Assembly (NCBI RefSeq): GCF_004339805.1
Contig: NZ_SLUI01000008.1
Location: forward strand, 1 to 64,000
Direction of reading: 5' to 3'
Origin: Anaerospora hongkongensis
GTDB lineage: Bacteria; Bacillota; Negativicutes; Sporomusales; DSM-15969
DNA: 64,000 nucleotides
The notes below the pieces were generated by a model that ran no database searches, had not been told where the DNA came from, and saw only the letters and a list, made by a program, of their open reading frames with translations. Of this stretch, positions 18,620 through 27,451 are shown in pieces. The translations under genes were made by a program, and so were the position numbers. The first letter of the stretch is position 1, and each line of letters opens with the position of its first letter.

Positions 18620-19753
18620 TTAAGGTAAGAAGGCTTGAAAGGCCAAGTTGCCGTATTTCATCCCCAGAGGGGTCAATTTTACTGATTCTTTACCTACATC
18701 AATCAATTTTTTAGCAGCCAGCTCCGCCACCTGCCTGGAAAAATGCTGCGGAAATTGTTTCTCAAAGTATTGATAAAAAGCTTCGTACGATATCCCGGCT
18801 GCTGTACGAAGCCCTAAAAAGCAGAACTCAGCCATTTGCTCTGCCACATCGGGTTTTTCCTGATATTCAACAGGCGAACCTCCGCTATTAATCTGTTCGA
18901 TATACGTACGGACATCACGGGTATTTGCCAGGCGCTCACGGTTAAGGAAGGAATGTGCGGCCGCACCCAGGCCAAGATACGAAGAGTAGTTCCAGTATTT
19001 TAGATTATGCCGGCATAACTGCCCCTGTGCGGCATAATTGGATATTTCATACCGTTTATAGCCGCACTGGGGCAGGAAACGGACCGCTTCTTCATACATA
19101 GCCTCCTCCTCCTCTTCAGCGGGCAGCAGTAAACGCTCTGCGGCCAGACGATGGGCAAAAGGGGTTCCTTCTTCTACTTTTAAACCATAAACGGAAATAT
19201 GCGGAACAGCCAGATCAACGGCCTGCCGGAGGCTGTCTTGAAAGTTTTTTAATGTCTGCAGCGGCAGCCCATACATTAAATCAATATTAATATTGGAAAA
19301 ACCAGCCTGCTGTGCTGCCCGTACGGCAGCAATCCCTTCTTCGGCGCTGTGAATCCGGCCTGCTTCCTGCAGCAGAATATCGGTAAACGACTGTACCCCG
19401 AAGCTCATGCGGTTTATTCCATGCGCCCGCAAGTCCGCCAGGATGCCGCCATCCACCGTTCCAGGATTTGCTTCCATAGAAACCTCTGCATCAGGAGTAA
19501 CGTGAAAATTTGTCTGTACTGCTGTAATCACTTGCAGCAGCAAAGGCAGCGGCAACAGCGTCGGTGTCCCGCCGCCAATATAGATGGTATCAACCTCATG
19601 ACCGGAAAAAAGAACACCTTGGCCGATGATTTCCCGGCACAAGGCGTTGGTATAGCTTTCGTATAGACTCTCCATATGAGAGTAAGAAGGGAAATCACAA
19701 TATAAACATTTTTGCTGACAAAACGGGATGTGTATATATAGCCCTAATTGCAT
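18620..19753 (-). CDS. hemW: Radical SAM heme chaperone HemW
   Basis: 377 aa. The radical-SAM cluster motif CQQKCLYC holds Cys12, Cys16 and Cys19, followed by YIGGGTPTLL and the C-terminal HemN domain. HemW lacks the extra features of true coproporphyrinogen dehydrogenase and is a heme-binding chaperone. It starts 2 bp after the lepA stop, the typical lepA-hemW-hrcA order. A hairpin with AAGGTA and TACCTT arms overlaps its stop codon. Confidence 0.93.
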   Translation of the reverse strand: MQLGLYIHIPFCQQKCLYCDFPSYSHMESLYESYTNALCREIIGQGVLFSGHEVDTIYIGGGTPTLLPLPLLLQVITAVQTNFHVTPDAEVSMEANPGTVDGGILADLRAHGINRMSFGVQSFTDILLQEAGRIHSAEEGIAAVRAAQQAGFSNINIDLMYGLPLQTLKNFQDSLRQAVDLAVPHISVYGLKVEEGTPFAHRLAAERLLLPAEEEEEAMYEEAVRFLPQCGYKRYEISNYAAQGQLCRHNLKYWNYSSYLGLGAAAHSFLNRERLANTRDVRTYIEQINSGGSPVEYQEKPDVAEQMAEFCFLGLRTAAGISYEAFYQYFEKQFPQHFSRQVAELAAKKLIDVGKESVKLTPLGMKYGNLAFQAFLP

Positions 19754-19755
19754 GG

Positions 19756-21552
19756 CTAATCCATTTTCAAGATCGCCATGAATGCTTCTTGCGGGACTTC
19801 AACACTTCCCACTTGTTTCATGCGTTTCTTACCTTCTTTTTGTTTTTCCAGCAGTTTGCGTTTCCGGGTGATATCACCGCCGTAGCATTTTGCCAGCACG
19901 TCCTTGCGCATCGCTCGCACGGTTTCCCGGGCAATTACCTTATTGCCGATAGCTGCCTGGATAGGAATCTCAAACATTTGCTTCGGAATAATTTCCTTCA
20001 GTTTTTCAGCAAGTAATCTTCCCCGGAAAGTGGCCTTATCTCGATGGACGATCACACTTAATGCGTCAACAGCCTCACCATTAAGCAGAATATCCAGCTT
20101 AACCAGTTCCGACTCCTGATAACCGATCAATTCGTAATCCAAAGAAGCATACCCGCGGGTAGAGGATTTCAGACGGTCAAAATAGTCGTAAATAATTTCG
20201 CTTAACGGCAAATGATACGTAATGGTAACCCGGGTGACATCCAGGTATTTCATATCTTTGTATTCGCCCCGTTTCTCCTGGGAAAGCTCCATAACTGCGC
20301 CAACAAGGTCATTGGGAACGATAATGGTAGCTTTCACATAGGGCTCTTCAATATGATCAATTTCCTGAACTACCGGCAACTTTGACGGATTATCAATTTC
20401 CAGCATTTCGCCGTCTGTTTTATAGACCTTAAAAATAACGCTCGGTGCGGTTGTAATTAAAGTAAGATTGTACTCCCGTTCCAGCCGCTCCTGAATTACA
20501 TCCATATGTAATAGTCCGAGAAAACCGCAGCGGAAGCCAAAGCCAAGCGCAATGGACGTTTCCGGTTCATACGCCAAAGAGGCATCATTTAGCTTAAGCT
20601 TATCCAACGCATCACGGAGCGAATCATAATCAGCGCTGTCTACCGGATACAGGCCGCAATATACCATAGGCGTTACTTTACGATAACCAGGCAGCGGTTC
20701 GCTTGCAGGATTGTCAAGCTCTGTAACCGTATCACCGACACGGGTATCTTTCACATTTTTAATACTAGCGGCAATAAAGCCCACTTCTCCTGGACCAAGT
20801 TCGGTAACATTGGTCATGGAAGGCCTGAAAACACCGACTTCCGTTATTTCGAATTTTTTCTCCGTCGCCATCATCAGTACTTTCGTACCGGGGCGTATAT
20901 ACCCATCCATTACGCGGACATAGGCAATTACTCCTTTATAGGAGTCAAAATGCGAATCAAAAATCAGTGCCTTAAGCGGTTTATTCCGCTCACTTTTCGG
21001 GGGCGGGATTTTCGCAACAATTGCTTCCAGTACTTCCTCAATACCAAAGCCGGTTTTAGCACTAATCAAAACCGCATCCGAAGTATCCAGTCCGATTACA
21101 TCTTCAATTTCTTGTTTTACCCGCTCCGGTTCCGCGCTCGGCAAGTCAATTTTATTGATAATCGGAATAATTTCCAGATCATGCTCCAATGCCAGATACA
21201 CATTGGCCAGCGTTTGAGCTTCAATTCCCTGTGCCGCATCGACAATCAGAAGCGCGCCTTCACAGGCTGCCAAGCTGCGGGAAACTTCATATGTAAAGTC
21301 TACGTGTCCTGGCGTATCAATCAAATTCAGCATATAGGTCTGCCCATTCTTAGCCGTATAAGACAAGCGGACCGATTGTGCCTTAATTGTAATTCCACGC
21401 TCACGTTCTAACTCCATCTGGTCCAATACTTGGTTTTCCATCTCACGAGCAGAGAGAGCACCGGTAAATTCCAGCAGCCGGTCAGCTAATGTGGATTTAC
21501 CATGGTCAATATGAGCAATGATGGAGAAGTTTCGAATATGGGATGTATTCAT
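19756..21552 (-). CDS. lepA: Elongation factor 4 (LepA)
   Basis: 598 aa, standard length. G1 motif [10 protein letters not shown]2 RGITI, G3 DTPGHVDF and G4 NKID, then EF-G-like domains and the LepA-specific C-terminal domain ([19 protein letters not shown]). The GTPase acts on stalled or mistranslocated ribosomes. It has its own promoter at 21596-21625. Confidence 0.97.
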   Translation of the reverse strand: MNTSHIRNFSIIAHIDHGKSTLADRLLEFTGALSAREMENQVLDQMELERERGITIKAQSVRLSYTAKNGQTYMLNLIDTPGHVDFTYEVSRSLAACEGALLIVDAAQGIEAQTLANVYLALEHDLEIIPIINKIDLPSAEPERVKQEIEDVIGLDTSDAVLISAKTGFGIEEVLEAIVAKIPPPKSERNKPLKALIFDSHFDSYKGVIAYVRVMDGYIRPGTKVLMMATEKKFEITEVGVFRPSMTNVTELGPGEVGFIAASIKNVKDTRVGDTVTELDNPASEPLPGYRKVTPMVYCGLYPVDSADYDSLRDALDKLKLNDASLAYEPETSIALGFGFRCGFLGLLHMDVIQERLEREYNLTLITTAPSVIFKVYKTDGEMLEIDNPSKLPVVQEIDHIEEPYVKATIIVPNDLVGAVMELSQEKRGEYKDMKYLDVTRVTITYHLPLSEIIYDYFDRLKSSTRGYASLDYELIGYQESELVKLDILLNGEAVDALSVIVHRDKATFRGRLLAEKLKEIIPKQMFEIPIQAAIGNKVIARETVRAMRKDVLAKCYGGDITRKRKLLEKQKEGKKRMKQVGSVEVPQEAFMAILKMD

Positions 21553-21595
21553 AGCGGGGCTCCTCTCAGACTACAATAGCAATTTTCAGTGATTT

Positions 21596-21625
21596 ATTAT
21601 AGCATTTCCCCCCTATTACCTGCAA
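21596..21625 (-). promoter_or_regulatory. Promoter of lepA-hemW
   Basis: On the minus strand, TTGCAG (21620-21625), 18 nt, then a perfect TATAAT (21596-21601), about 45 bp before the lepA start and just after the end of the 154-aa gene. Confidence 0.75.
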
Positions 21626-21629
21626 GCAT

Positions 21630-22094
21630 TTACCTGAATTGCTCTTTAAGCCAGTGTAATTGGCTTTCTTCAAGCGGTCTGATTTCCCGCAGATATCCGC
21701 TTAAATTCTCTTTGGTCTGGAACGCCTTCTCCGTAAACTGTCCATACCATACATTCAGCCAATAGATGGGACGTTCAATATTAAAGTATAAGACCGTAGG
21801 TATGGTTACACGGCTGCCGCTAACCTGAAGGGTTATATCCTTGGAGGAATTGCGGATTGCCGCTACGGGAATCTGCCCGCTGATCCTGATACCGTTTCCC
21901 AGGACGTGAGCAGAGTAGCCGCCATTCTCACGCCGTACATTAAAGGAGCGCACATAGGGACTCTGCATCGTCATATCATTCAGCTGATGTTCCGCGGCGG
22001 CAACACCTAACATAATAAACACAAGCATGGCGATAATGCCTCTGGACAATATCACAACTTCTTCTGCGGGCATGCGATTCAGAATAACTATCAC
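21630..22094 (-). CDS. Single-pass membrane protein of unknown function next to spoIIP
   Basis: 154 aa if the GTG at 22094 is used. That codon overlaps the AGAGGTG ribosome-like sequence, so a later start (ATG at 22073, MPAEEVVIL) is possible. A hydrophobic helix (about 15-35) anchors an extracytoplasmic domain of about 115 residues rich in beta-type sequence. I recognise no family. It follows spoIIP by 26 bp, so a sporulation or envelope role is possible, by position only. Confidence 0.7.
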   Translation of the reverse strand: MIVILNRMPAEEVVILSRGIIAMLVFIMLGVAAAEHQLNDMTMQSPYVRSFNVRRENGGYSAHVLGNGIRISGQIPVAAIRNSSKDITLQVSGSRVTIPTVLYFNIERPIYWLNVWYGQFTEKAFQTKENLSGYLREIRPLEESQLHWLKEQFR

Positions 22095-22120
22095 CTCTAA
22101 GCTCGGTAACCTATTTTTCT

Positions 22121-23173
22121 TTATTCTTTGTTTTCGGCCATAATTTCCGCTAAAATATCACCAAGCAGTTCCACTGTCCGCATTGCTTCTTCTTTTGAGT
22201 TCTCCTGGCAGCCTACTTCCAGCAGCAAGGCACGGGGATGCAGATGCTGATTAAAACGCCAGTCAACTAACTGAATTCCCTTTGAGACACCGGGAAAGTA
22301 CTGATTCATCTTTGCATCAATCAGCTTGGCAAAGGCATGATTCTGCTGCCAGTGAGGCTGCACCAGATCCGGCTGCCCTTTCGCTACCACAATAGACATA
22401 CGGGCAACAGTTACACCGGCCACCGTTGCAATGGAATTTTCCCGTTTATCGGCATCACGATGGATATCAAAAATCATTTGCATCGAAGGATTCTCCGCCA
22501 GCATTTCCTTTGCAGTAATTTCCGACGGTCCATAAGCCTTCATAAAACTGGGGTAGTCATGAATATTCTTACTTACGACCGCTTTATAACCACGTTCATC
22601 CAAGCGTTTAGCCAGCGCATCGCCAACTTCAACTATTTCGCCGCGCTGTCCGCCAGGACGATGCGTTACGCCTGAGCTTGGAATAAAAGACTCGGCCGTA
22701 TGCGTAAAATAAATGCCCACAACCGGTTTTCCTGTCGTTAAGTTGCTCTTAAAATCAAACTTAGGAAAATTAGGAACCGTCATCGCACTTACCGTTGACT
22801 CCGGCTTGATTGCCGCCAATAAGGGGATTTCGACCCGAAACAAAGAGCGAGTATCTTTAATATCCACATTGGCAAGAAACATTACGATGCCTCTAATGAC
22901 ACTTTGAGCTGTTACCTCTGTCTTAATGGTAACAGGCGGCACACTGGAAGAGCCTGCTAGTCCAGGTATTCCCGAGAATAGCACGTCCTTCCAGTTCGGC
23001 CATAATTGCTCCCAATTCCGCTTGCTGCCGACAGCATCGTTTACGTTGTCGCTCGAGAGCGCTCCTGCGCTTTTGATTCCATACATCCCCGAGATGACTA
23101 TTATCATTGCCATAACAACAACTGTTACGGCAATCATTTTTGATTTTTGGTTATATCTGCGCCGTTTTCTCAA
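22121..23173 (-). CDS. spoIIP: Stage II sporulation protein P (SpoIIP)
   Basis: 350 aa from a TTG at 23173, preceded by AGGGGGAAAG; the same frame stays open to 23239, but no good ribosome site exists there. A basic N-terminus and one membrane helix (about 13-32) precede the SpoIIP amidase/endopeptidase domain. Likely zinc ligands and catalytic features are in YFTHTAESF, FDIHRDA and LLEVGCQEN. In Bacillus, SpoIIP with SpoIID and SpoIIM degrades septal peptidoglycan during engulfment. It lies just downstream of gpr, as in many spore formers. Confidence 0.94.
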   Translation of the reverse strand: MRKRRRYNQKSKMIAVTVVVMAMIIVISGMYGIKSAGALSSDNVNDAVGSKRNWEQLWPNWKDVLFSGIPGLAGSSSVPPVTIKTEVTAQSVIRGIVMFLANVDIKDTRSLFRVEIPLLAAIKPESTVSAMTVPNFPKFDFKSNLTTGKPVVGIYFTHTAESFIPSSGVTHRPGGQRGEIVEVGDALAKRLDERGYKAVVSKNIHDYPSFMKAYGPSEITAKEMLAENPSMQMIFDIHRDADKRENSIATVAGVTVARMSIVVAKGQPDLVQPHWQQNHAFAKLIDAKMNQYFPGVSKGIQLVDWRFNQHLHPRALLLEVGCQENSKEEAMRTVELLGDILAEIMAENKE

Positions 23174-23264
23174 GTTCTTTCCCCCTGCCCTATTGTTTAC
23201 ATACAATGTATATGCTTTCGGGCAGAAGGATATTACCACAAGAGAAACAGTTTACGGTCAGGAC

Positions 23265-24236
23265 TTAGTGCAAGTATAAATGAATATTTTCATAATCAAT
23301 ATTCGGATGCAGCGCCTGATTAATACCACCGGCAATAATGTTGGCAATATCTTGAATCAAACGGTCAATTTCTTTAGGGGTAACCATCAGATCTCCCAGT
23401 GCATCGGGAAGTACTTGCCGTACAATCATGCCCCGGTCTTGATCAGACAAATCTGCCATGCTTTTAAAATAGCGGGCAAAAGCGGCATGTTCCTGCATAG
23501 TATCAATCGTATCCATGGCGATTGTGGATGCATGAACAACAGTCGGTACGCCGATTGCAATAACCGGCACGCCAAGCGTCTCCTGGCTTAAGCCGAAACG
23601 CTTATTGCCTACGCCTGACCCTGGATGAATTCCCGTGTTGGCGAGCTGTACTGTAGTCAGAACCCGGTGGCTGGAGGCCGCCGCCAAAGCGTCAATCGCA
23701 ATTACCGCATTGGGCTTTACTTTATCTACGATGCCATGAATAATTTCTGCTGTTTCCATACCCGTAATTCCCAGTACTCCAGGAGCAATCGCACAGACGG
23801 AACGGACACCATTTTTCAGTTCCGGTGACAGCATTTCCTGCAAATGCCTGGTAACAACCACTTTATCTACCGCACGCGGTCCCAGAGCATCCGGTGTCAC
23901 ATTCCAGTTGCCCAGCCCGACAATCAGCACGGTAGCATTGCGCGGCAGCTCGGCCATGCTTACCAATTCTTGCGCAAGATGCTTCATGATTTGGTCTTCA
24001 AGCGGTGTATTTTTATATCGCAGCCCTTGTGCTTCGACCGTTACATAACGTCCTTGTTTTTTTCCCATCATTCTTTCCGCTTCCGGAGTGGTGATATTAA
24101 CACGGGTAATCAAAACATCATCATTTTCGGCTGTTTCCACAACAACACCGGGAACATCTTCCCGAACCTTCCGGCTAAGCATTTCTCTTGCTTCCAGCGC
24201 AAGATCCGTCCGGGGCGTAAATATTTCGTTATTCAT
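23265..24236 (-). CDS. gpr: Germination protease GPR
   Basis: 323 aa from the ATG at 24236, preceded by AGGAGG; the frame upstream of this is not coding. It starts with a short propeptide containing FTPRTDLALEA. The core carries VGLGNWNVTPDALGPR and GVPTVVHASTIAMDTID, both typical of the A25 family. GPR degrades small acid-soluble spore proteins at germination. Its presence with spoIIP shows that the host makes endospores. Confidence 0.95.
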   Translation of the reverse strand: MNNEIFTPRTDLALEAREMLSRKVREDVPGVVVETAENDDVLITRVNITTPEAERMMGKKQGRYVTVEAQGLRYKNTPLEDQIMKHLAQELVSMAELPRNATVLIVGLGNWNVTPDALGPRAVDKVVVTRHLQEMLSPELKNGVRSVCAIAPGVLGITGMETAEIIHGIVDKVKPNAVIAIDALAAASSHRVLTTVQLANTGIHPGSGVGNKRFGLSQETLGVPVIAIGVPTVVHASTIAMDTIDTMQEHAAFARYFKSMADLSDQDRGMIVRQVLPDALGDLMVTPKEIDRLIQDIANIIAGGINQALHPNIDYENIHLYLH

Positions 24237-24350
24237 GAATTTCCTCCTAAAATAACAATATTTCTGTAGGCTATCGTTACCAAAATAACACCTTCCTATA
24301 CCATAATGAAGCATAAATAACCAGTTCCATAAATAAGTGGTAATTGTTGC

Positions 24351-24379
24351 TTGCATTTTTTAAAGGCCCATGCTAAAAT
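24351..24379 (+). promoter_or_regulatory. Promoter of rpsT
   Basis: TTGCAT (24351-24356), 17 nt, then TAAAAT (24374-24379), about 37 bp before the rpsT start codon. It is the only good plus-strand promoter pair in the gpr-rpsT intergenic region. Confidence 0.7.
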
Positions 24380-24415
24380 ATTTTAGGTATAATGGTCACA
24401 AGGGAGGTGAAACAA

Positions 24416-24682
24416 TTGCCGAATATCAAATCCAGTGAACGCAGTGTAAAAACTGATGCTGAGCGTCGGGCAAACAACTTTGCTGTAAAATCCACCATCA
24501 AAACCGTTACCCGTAAAACGGTGGAAGCCGTTGGGGCCGGCAAAGCAGACGATGCTAGCGCCCTCCTGACCAAAGCCAGCAGTGTTATTGACAAAGCAGT
24601 CGCCAAAGGCGTTATCCATAAAAATGCCGCGGCCCGTAAAAAGTCCCGCTTGGCTCGTAAGCTAAACGCGATCGCCAAATAA
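24416..24682 (+). CDS. rpsT: 30S ribosomal protein S20
   Basis: 88 aa using the TTG start at 24416, which follows GGGAGGTG by a normal distance and gives the expected PNIKSSERSV N-terminus. An ATG at 24392 would lie upstream of the ribosome site. The protein is Lys/Ala/Arg-rich throughout, as S20 is. The UUG start matches the unusual start known for E. coli rpsT, where weak initiation contributes to autoregulation. It is one of only two plus-strand genes here. Confidence 0.95.
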   Translation: MPNIKSSERSVKTDAERRANNFAVKSTIKTVTRKTVEAVGAGKADDASALLTKASSVIDKAVAKGVIHKNAAARKKSRLARKLNAIAK

Positions 24683-24691
24683 GCAACAAAC

Positions 24692-24734
24692 AAATACCCC
24701 TTGTCCAAAAATTTGGACAAGGGGTATTTTTATT
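24692..24734. terminator. Bidirectional terminator between rpsT and pta
   Basis: An 18-bp stem (24692-24709 with 24713-24730) with T runs on both strands. It serves convergent rpsT (plus) and pta (minus) transcription and overlaps the last codons of pta. Confidence 0.92.
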
Positions 24735-25725
24735 TGCCGCTTTGTGCCTGAACGGCGGTAATAGCGACTACACCGACAATATCTTCCGCCTTGCAGCCTC
24801 TGGATAAATCATTAATCGGTTTTGCCAGTCCCTGAGTTATCGGCCCGTAGGCTTGTGCCTTCGCCAGTCTTTCCGTTAGCTTATAGCCGATGTTCCCCGC
24901 ATTCAAATCGGGAAATATCAGTACATTGGCCTGACCGGCAGCTTTGCTGCCAGGCGCTTTTAACCGGGCGACCCGCTGTACCAGTGCGGCATCGACCTGC
25001 ATTTCTCCATCAAGCAGCAGCTCAGGCGCCTTTTGCCGGGCTAATGCTGCGGCCCGAATCACTTTTTCGGTAAGCTCGCTTTTCGCACTGCCAAAGGTTG
25101 AGTACGATAACATGGCCACCACCGGTGTTAAATCAAGCAGACTATTCATACTGTGCGCTGAAGCAATAGCGATTTCAGAGAGTTCCTCTGCATTAGGATT
25201 CTCATTTAAGGCGCAGTCAGCAAACAATAATGTACCATTATGTCCATATTCACTGTCAGGAACAACCATAACGAAGAAAGTGGAAACAAGTTTTGCCTCC
25301 GGTGCGGTCTTGATGATCTGCAGTGCCGGCCGCACCGTATCTGCCGTTGAATGAATTGCCCCGGAAACCAAGCCGTCCGCATCATTTTGCTTAAGCATCA
25401 TCATCCCAAAGTAAACCGGGTCTTTCACTTGTTCTGCTGCCTGTTCCAATGTTATCCCCTTGGATTTACGCAGCTCATAGAAAGCTTGGGCATATTCCTG
25501 TCCTTTTTCCGCATGCTCACTATCAATAATAATTGCTTCGGCCAGGTCCAGGTCTCCCGCTGCCTTACGTATTTCATCCTTGTTTCCTATTAAAATAACA
25601 TTGGCAATCTGCTCTTGCAAAATGATGCTCGCCGCCTGCAGCACCCGCAAATCAGTCGCTTCAGGCAAAACAATATTCTGTTTGTCGGACCTGGCTTTTT
25701 GCTTCATCTGCTCAATAAAACTCAT
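24730..25725 (-). CDS. pta: Phosphate acetyltransferase
   Basis: 331 aa, the short single-domain form. Conserved PTA_PTB features include NVILIGNKDEI, GLVSGAIHSTADTVRPALQI, the FADCALNENPNAEELSEIA stretch and FPDLNAGNIGYK. It interconverts acetyl-CoA and acetyl phosphate. This is relevant here because protein C of the reductase encoded 15 kb away releases acetyl phosphate. It lies 18 bp downstream of the glucosaminidase gene. Confidence 0.95.
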   Translation of the reverse strand: MSFIEQMKQKARSDKQNIVLPEATDLRVLQAASIILQEQIANVILIGNKDEIRKAAGDLDLAEAIIIDSEHAEKGQEYAQAFYELRKSKGITLEQAAEQVKDPVYFGMMMLKQNDADGLVSGAIHSTADTVRPALQIIKTAPEAKLVSTFFVMVVPDSEYGHNGTLLFADCALNENPNAEELSEIAIASAHSMNSLLDLTPVVAMLSYSTFGSAKSELTEKVIRAAALARQKAPELLLDGEMQVDAALVQRVARLKAPGSKAAGQANVLIFPDLNAGNIGYKLTERLAKAQAYGPITQGLAKPINDLSRGCKAEDIVGVVAITAVQAQSGK

Positions 25726-25743
25726 AACCTTACCGCCGCCTTT

Positions 25744-26385
25744 TTATTTATCTTCTTCCAGAATACGCGCGTGAATTTTTAATATCTTCTGCCCATAGGT
25801 TTTACCCGGCACTGCCCACCTGCCATTTAAATCCGTCCAGGTTATAGCCTGGCCGAAATACTTCCCGGTCTTCACCAATTGGTAACGGGGGTCAACAATT
25901 GGTCCTTGCGGTTCTGCCGTCGAAGCGTATGCCAACAAATGCTGTATTTGAGCCGTCACACCCTCTTGAGCTGAGCCAAACCAATGTCCCCGCACTTTAT
26001 TGCCGGTAGTACCTATACCGGCATAATTATTCTGCAGGGGCACTACATCACCGCCATAACGAAAATGACCAGTTTCATGAATAGCCTGGGCAAAAGCAAC
26101 ATCGGGACGGATATTTTCCAGTACGCCTTGCTGCCAGTAATACTCTACCAGCGTTTCAATGGGAACAGTAATGAGGGGAAACGGGTTGACCCGCTGCATG
26201 TAGCGGATACATTGTTCCTTGGTAGCCAGCGGCTCTCCTAGTATCGACAGATCAAAACTGCCTTCACTCTGAATCAATTCCGTTTTTGCCATAGCAGGCA
26301 CCTTTGCTGCAGGTGTCAAGCTTGGCAACAACAAGCCGGCAGCAGCCAACAGTACCCAGGCAATCCGGTTGCTTAGATTAATCAT
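25744..26385 (-). CDS. Exported glucosaminidase-domain protein (LytG/FlgJ-like muramidase family)
   Basis: 213 aa. A signal peptide (about 1-27) is followed by a GH73-type domain. FAQAIHETGHFRYGGDV contains the probable catalytic Glu, and NNYAGIGTTGN fits the family. It should cut peptidoglycan glycan strands outside the cell membrane. It is compact and has no binding repeats. It lies between holA and pta. A more exact role, such as separation, sporulation or germination, cannot be told. Confidence 0.85.
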   Translation of the reverse strand: MINLSNRIAWVLLAAAGLLLPSLTPAAKVPAMAKTELIQSEGSFDLSILGEPLATKEQCIRYMQRVNPFPLITVPIETLVEYYWQQGVLENIRPDVAFAQAIHETGHFRYGGDVVPLQNNYAGIGTTGNKVRGHWFGSAQEGVTAQIQHLLAYASTAEPQGPIVDPRYQLVKTGKYFGQAITWTDLNGRWAVPGKTYGQKILKIHARILEEDK

Positions 26386-26403
26386 GCCAGCCTCCTCTCC
26401 TTA

Positions 26404-27450
26404 TTATAGACATAACTCAATAACAAACTGCTCAAGCACTTGTCCATTTGTTTTTCCCGTTTTTAAATCGCGGTCAGCAGCAGCTAAGCGGAGAATACCT
26501 GCCTTAAGCTGTTCTGCCGAAAAGCTCCGGCTCTGGCGAACCAGTTTTTCACCGATAAACAGGGGAACCTTAAATTCATTAGCAACATCCTGCTGCGAAA
26601 AACCCTGTTCGACCATCAGCTTAGCCTGCCATAACTGGCGGACCTGCCTTGCCAGTAAAGCCAGCAGGCGAAAGGGAAACTCACCTGTAGAAAGCTGTTC
26701 GCCCAGCAGCTGCAGCGCCCTTGCCGCTTGCTTCTGGCTTAAGGCTTCCAGCATAACAAACACAGAAACCTCGGGCACTACGGACAGGATTTTGATAAGA
26801 TCATCGCGGGTAATCGACGGCTTTGCCTTTGTGTACAAACTTGCTTTTTCCAGCTCACCTGCTAAAAAGCCCAATGATACCTGCGGCATAATGCTGACAA
26901 TATTCAGCAAGTGCTCCATGGCATCAGCTGTTAGTCTTTTATTATGTTCCGCTACTTTTGCTGCAATCCAGGGCTTTACATCCTTGACCTTCAAGGGGGC
27001 AAACTCAGCAACTGCGCCGTGTTTTTCAATTGCCTTAACAAGCTTCTTACGCTTATCAATTTTATCGCCGCCAAGAAAAATTATGTGACTATACTCCGGC
27101 ATATTGGCAAAAAGCTGGATTAACTTCTCTGAGGCGGCATCTGAACCTTCTTCGCCTGCTGGCTCTGTCTGACCGGAGGTTTTACGGGCCCGGAATAGCG
27201 CAGTGCTGCGCACTAAAATAACATTTTTACTGCCGAAAAACGGAACCGATTCGCTTAAGCGAATCAGTTCTTCGCTTGAAGGTTCATTTTCAAAAACCAT
27301 TAACCCAGTCTCCCACTCATCCGGTGGCAGCAGCGCATGAATAAGTTTTTGTTCTACTTCCTTGATTAGATAAGCTTCTTCCCCATACAACAAATATATC
27401 GAAGCGATTTGATTGCGATTAATTTGTTCCATAATTGCCGAATAATTCAT
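26404..27450 (-). CDS. holA: DNA polymerase III delta subunit
   Basis: 348 aa. It opens with the diagnostic IASIYLLYGEEAYLIKEVE, a degenerate AAA+ domain, then the helical collar domain near the C-terminus. HolA opens the sliding clamp during loading. The comEA-comEC-holA order is standard in Firmicutes. It starts 1 bp after the comEC stop codon. Confidence 0.95.
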   Translation of the reverse strand: MNYSAIMEQINRNQIASIYLLYGEEAYLIKEVEQKLIHALLPPDEWETGLMVFENEPSSEELIRLSESVPFFGSKNVILVRSTALFRARKTSGQTEPAGEEGSDAASEKLIQLFANMPEYSHIIFLGGDKIDKRKKLVKAIEKHGAVAEFAPLKVKDVKPWIAAKVAEHNKRLTADAMEHLLNIVSIMPQVSLGFLAGELEKASLYTKAKPSITRDDLIKILSVVPEVSVFVMLEALSQKQAARALQLLGEQLSTGEFPFRLLALLARQVRQLWQAKLMVEQGFSQQDVANEFKVPLFIGEKLVRQSRSFSAEQLKAGILRLAAADRDLKTGKTNGQVLEQFVIELCL

Positions 27451-27451
27451 C

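Noticed and set aside
24373-24720. 115-codon minus-strand frame opposite rpsT
   Set aside because: Shadow of the S20 gene and it spans a bidirectional terminator.
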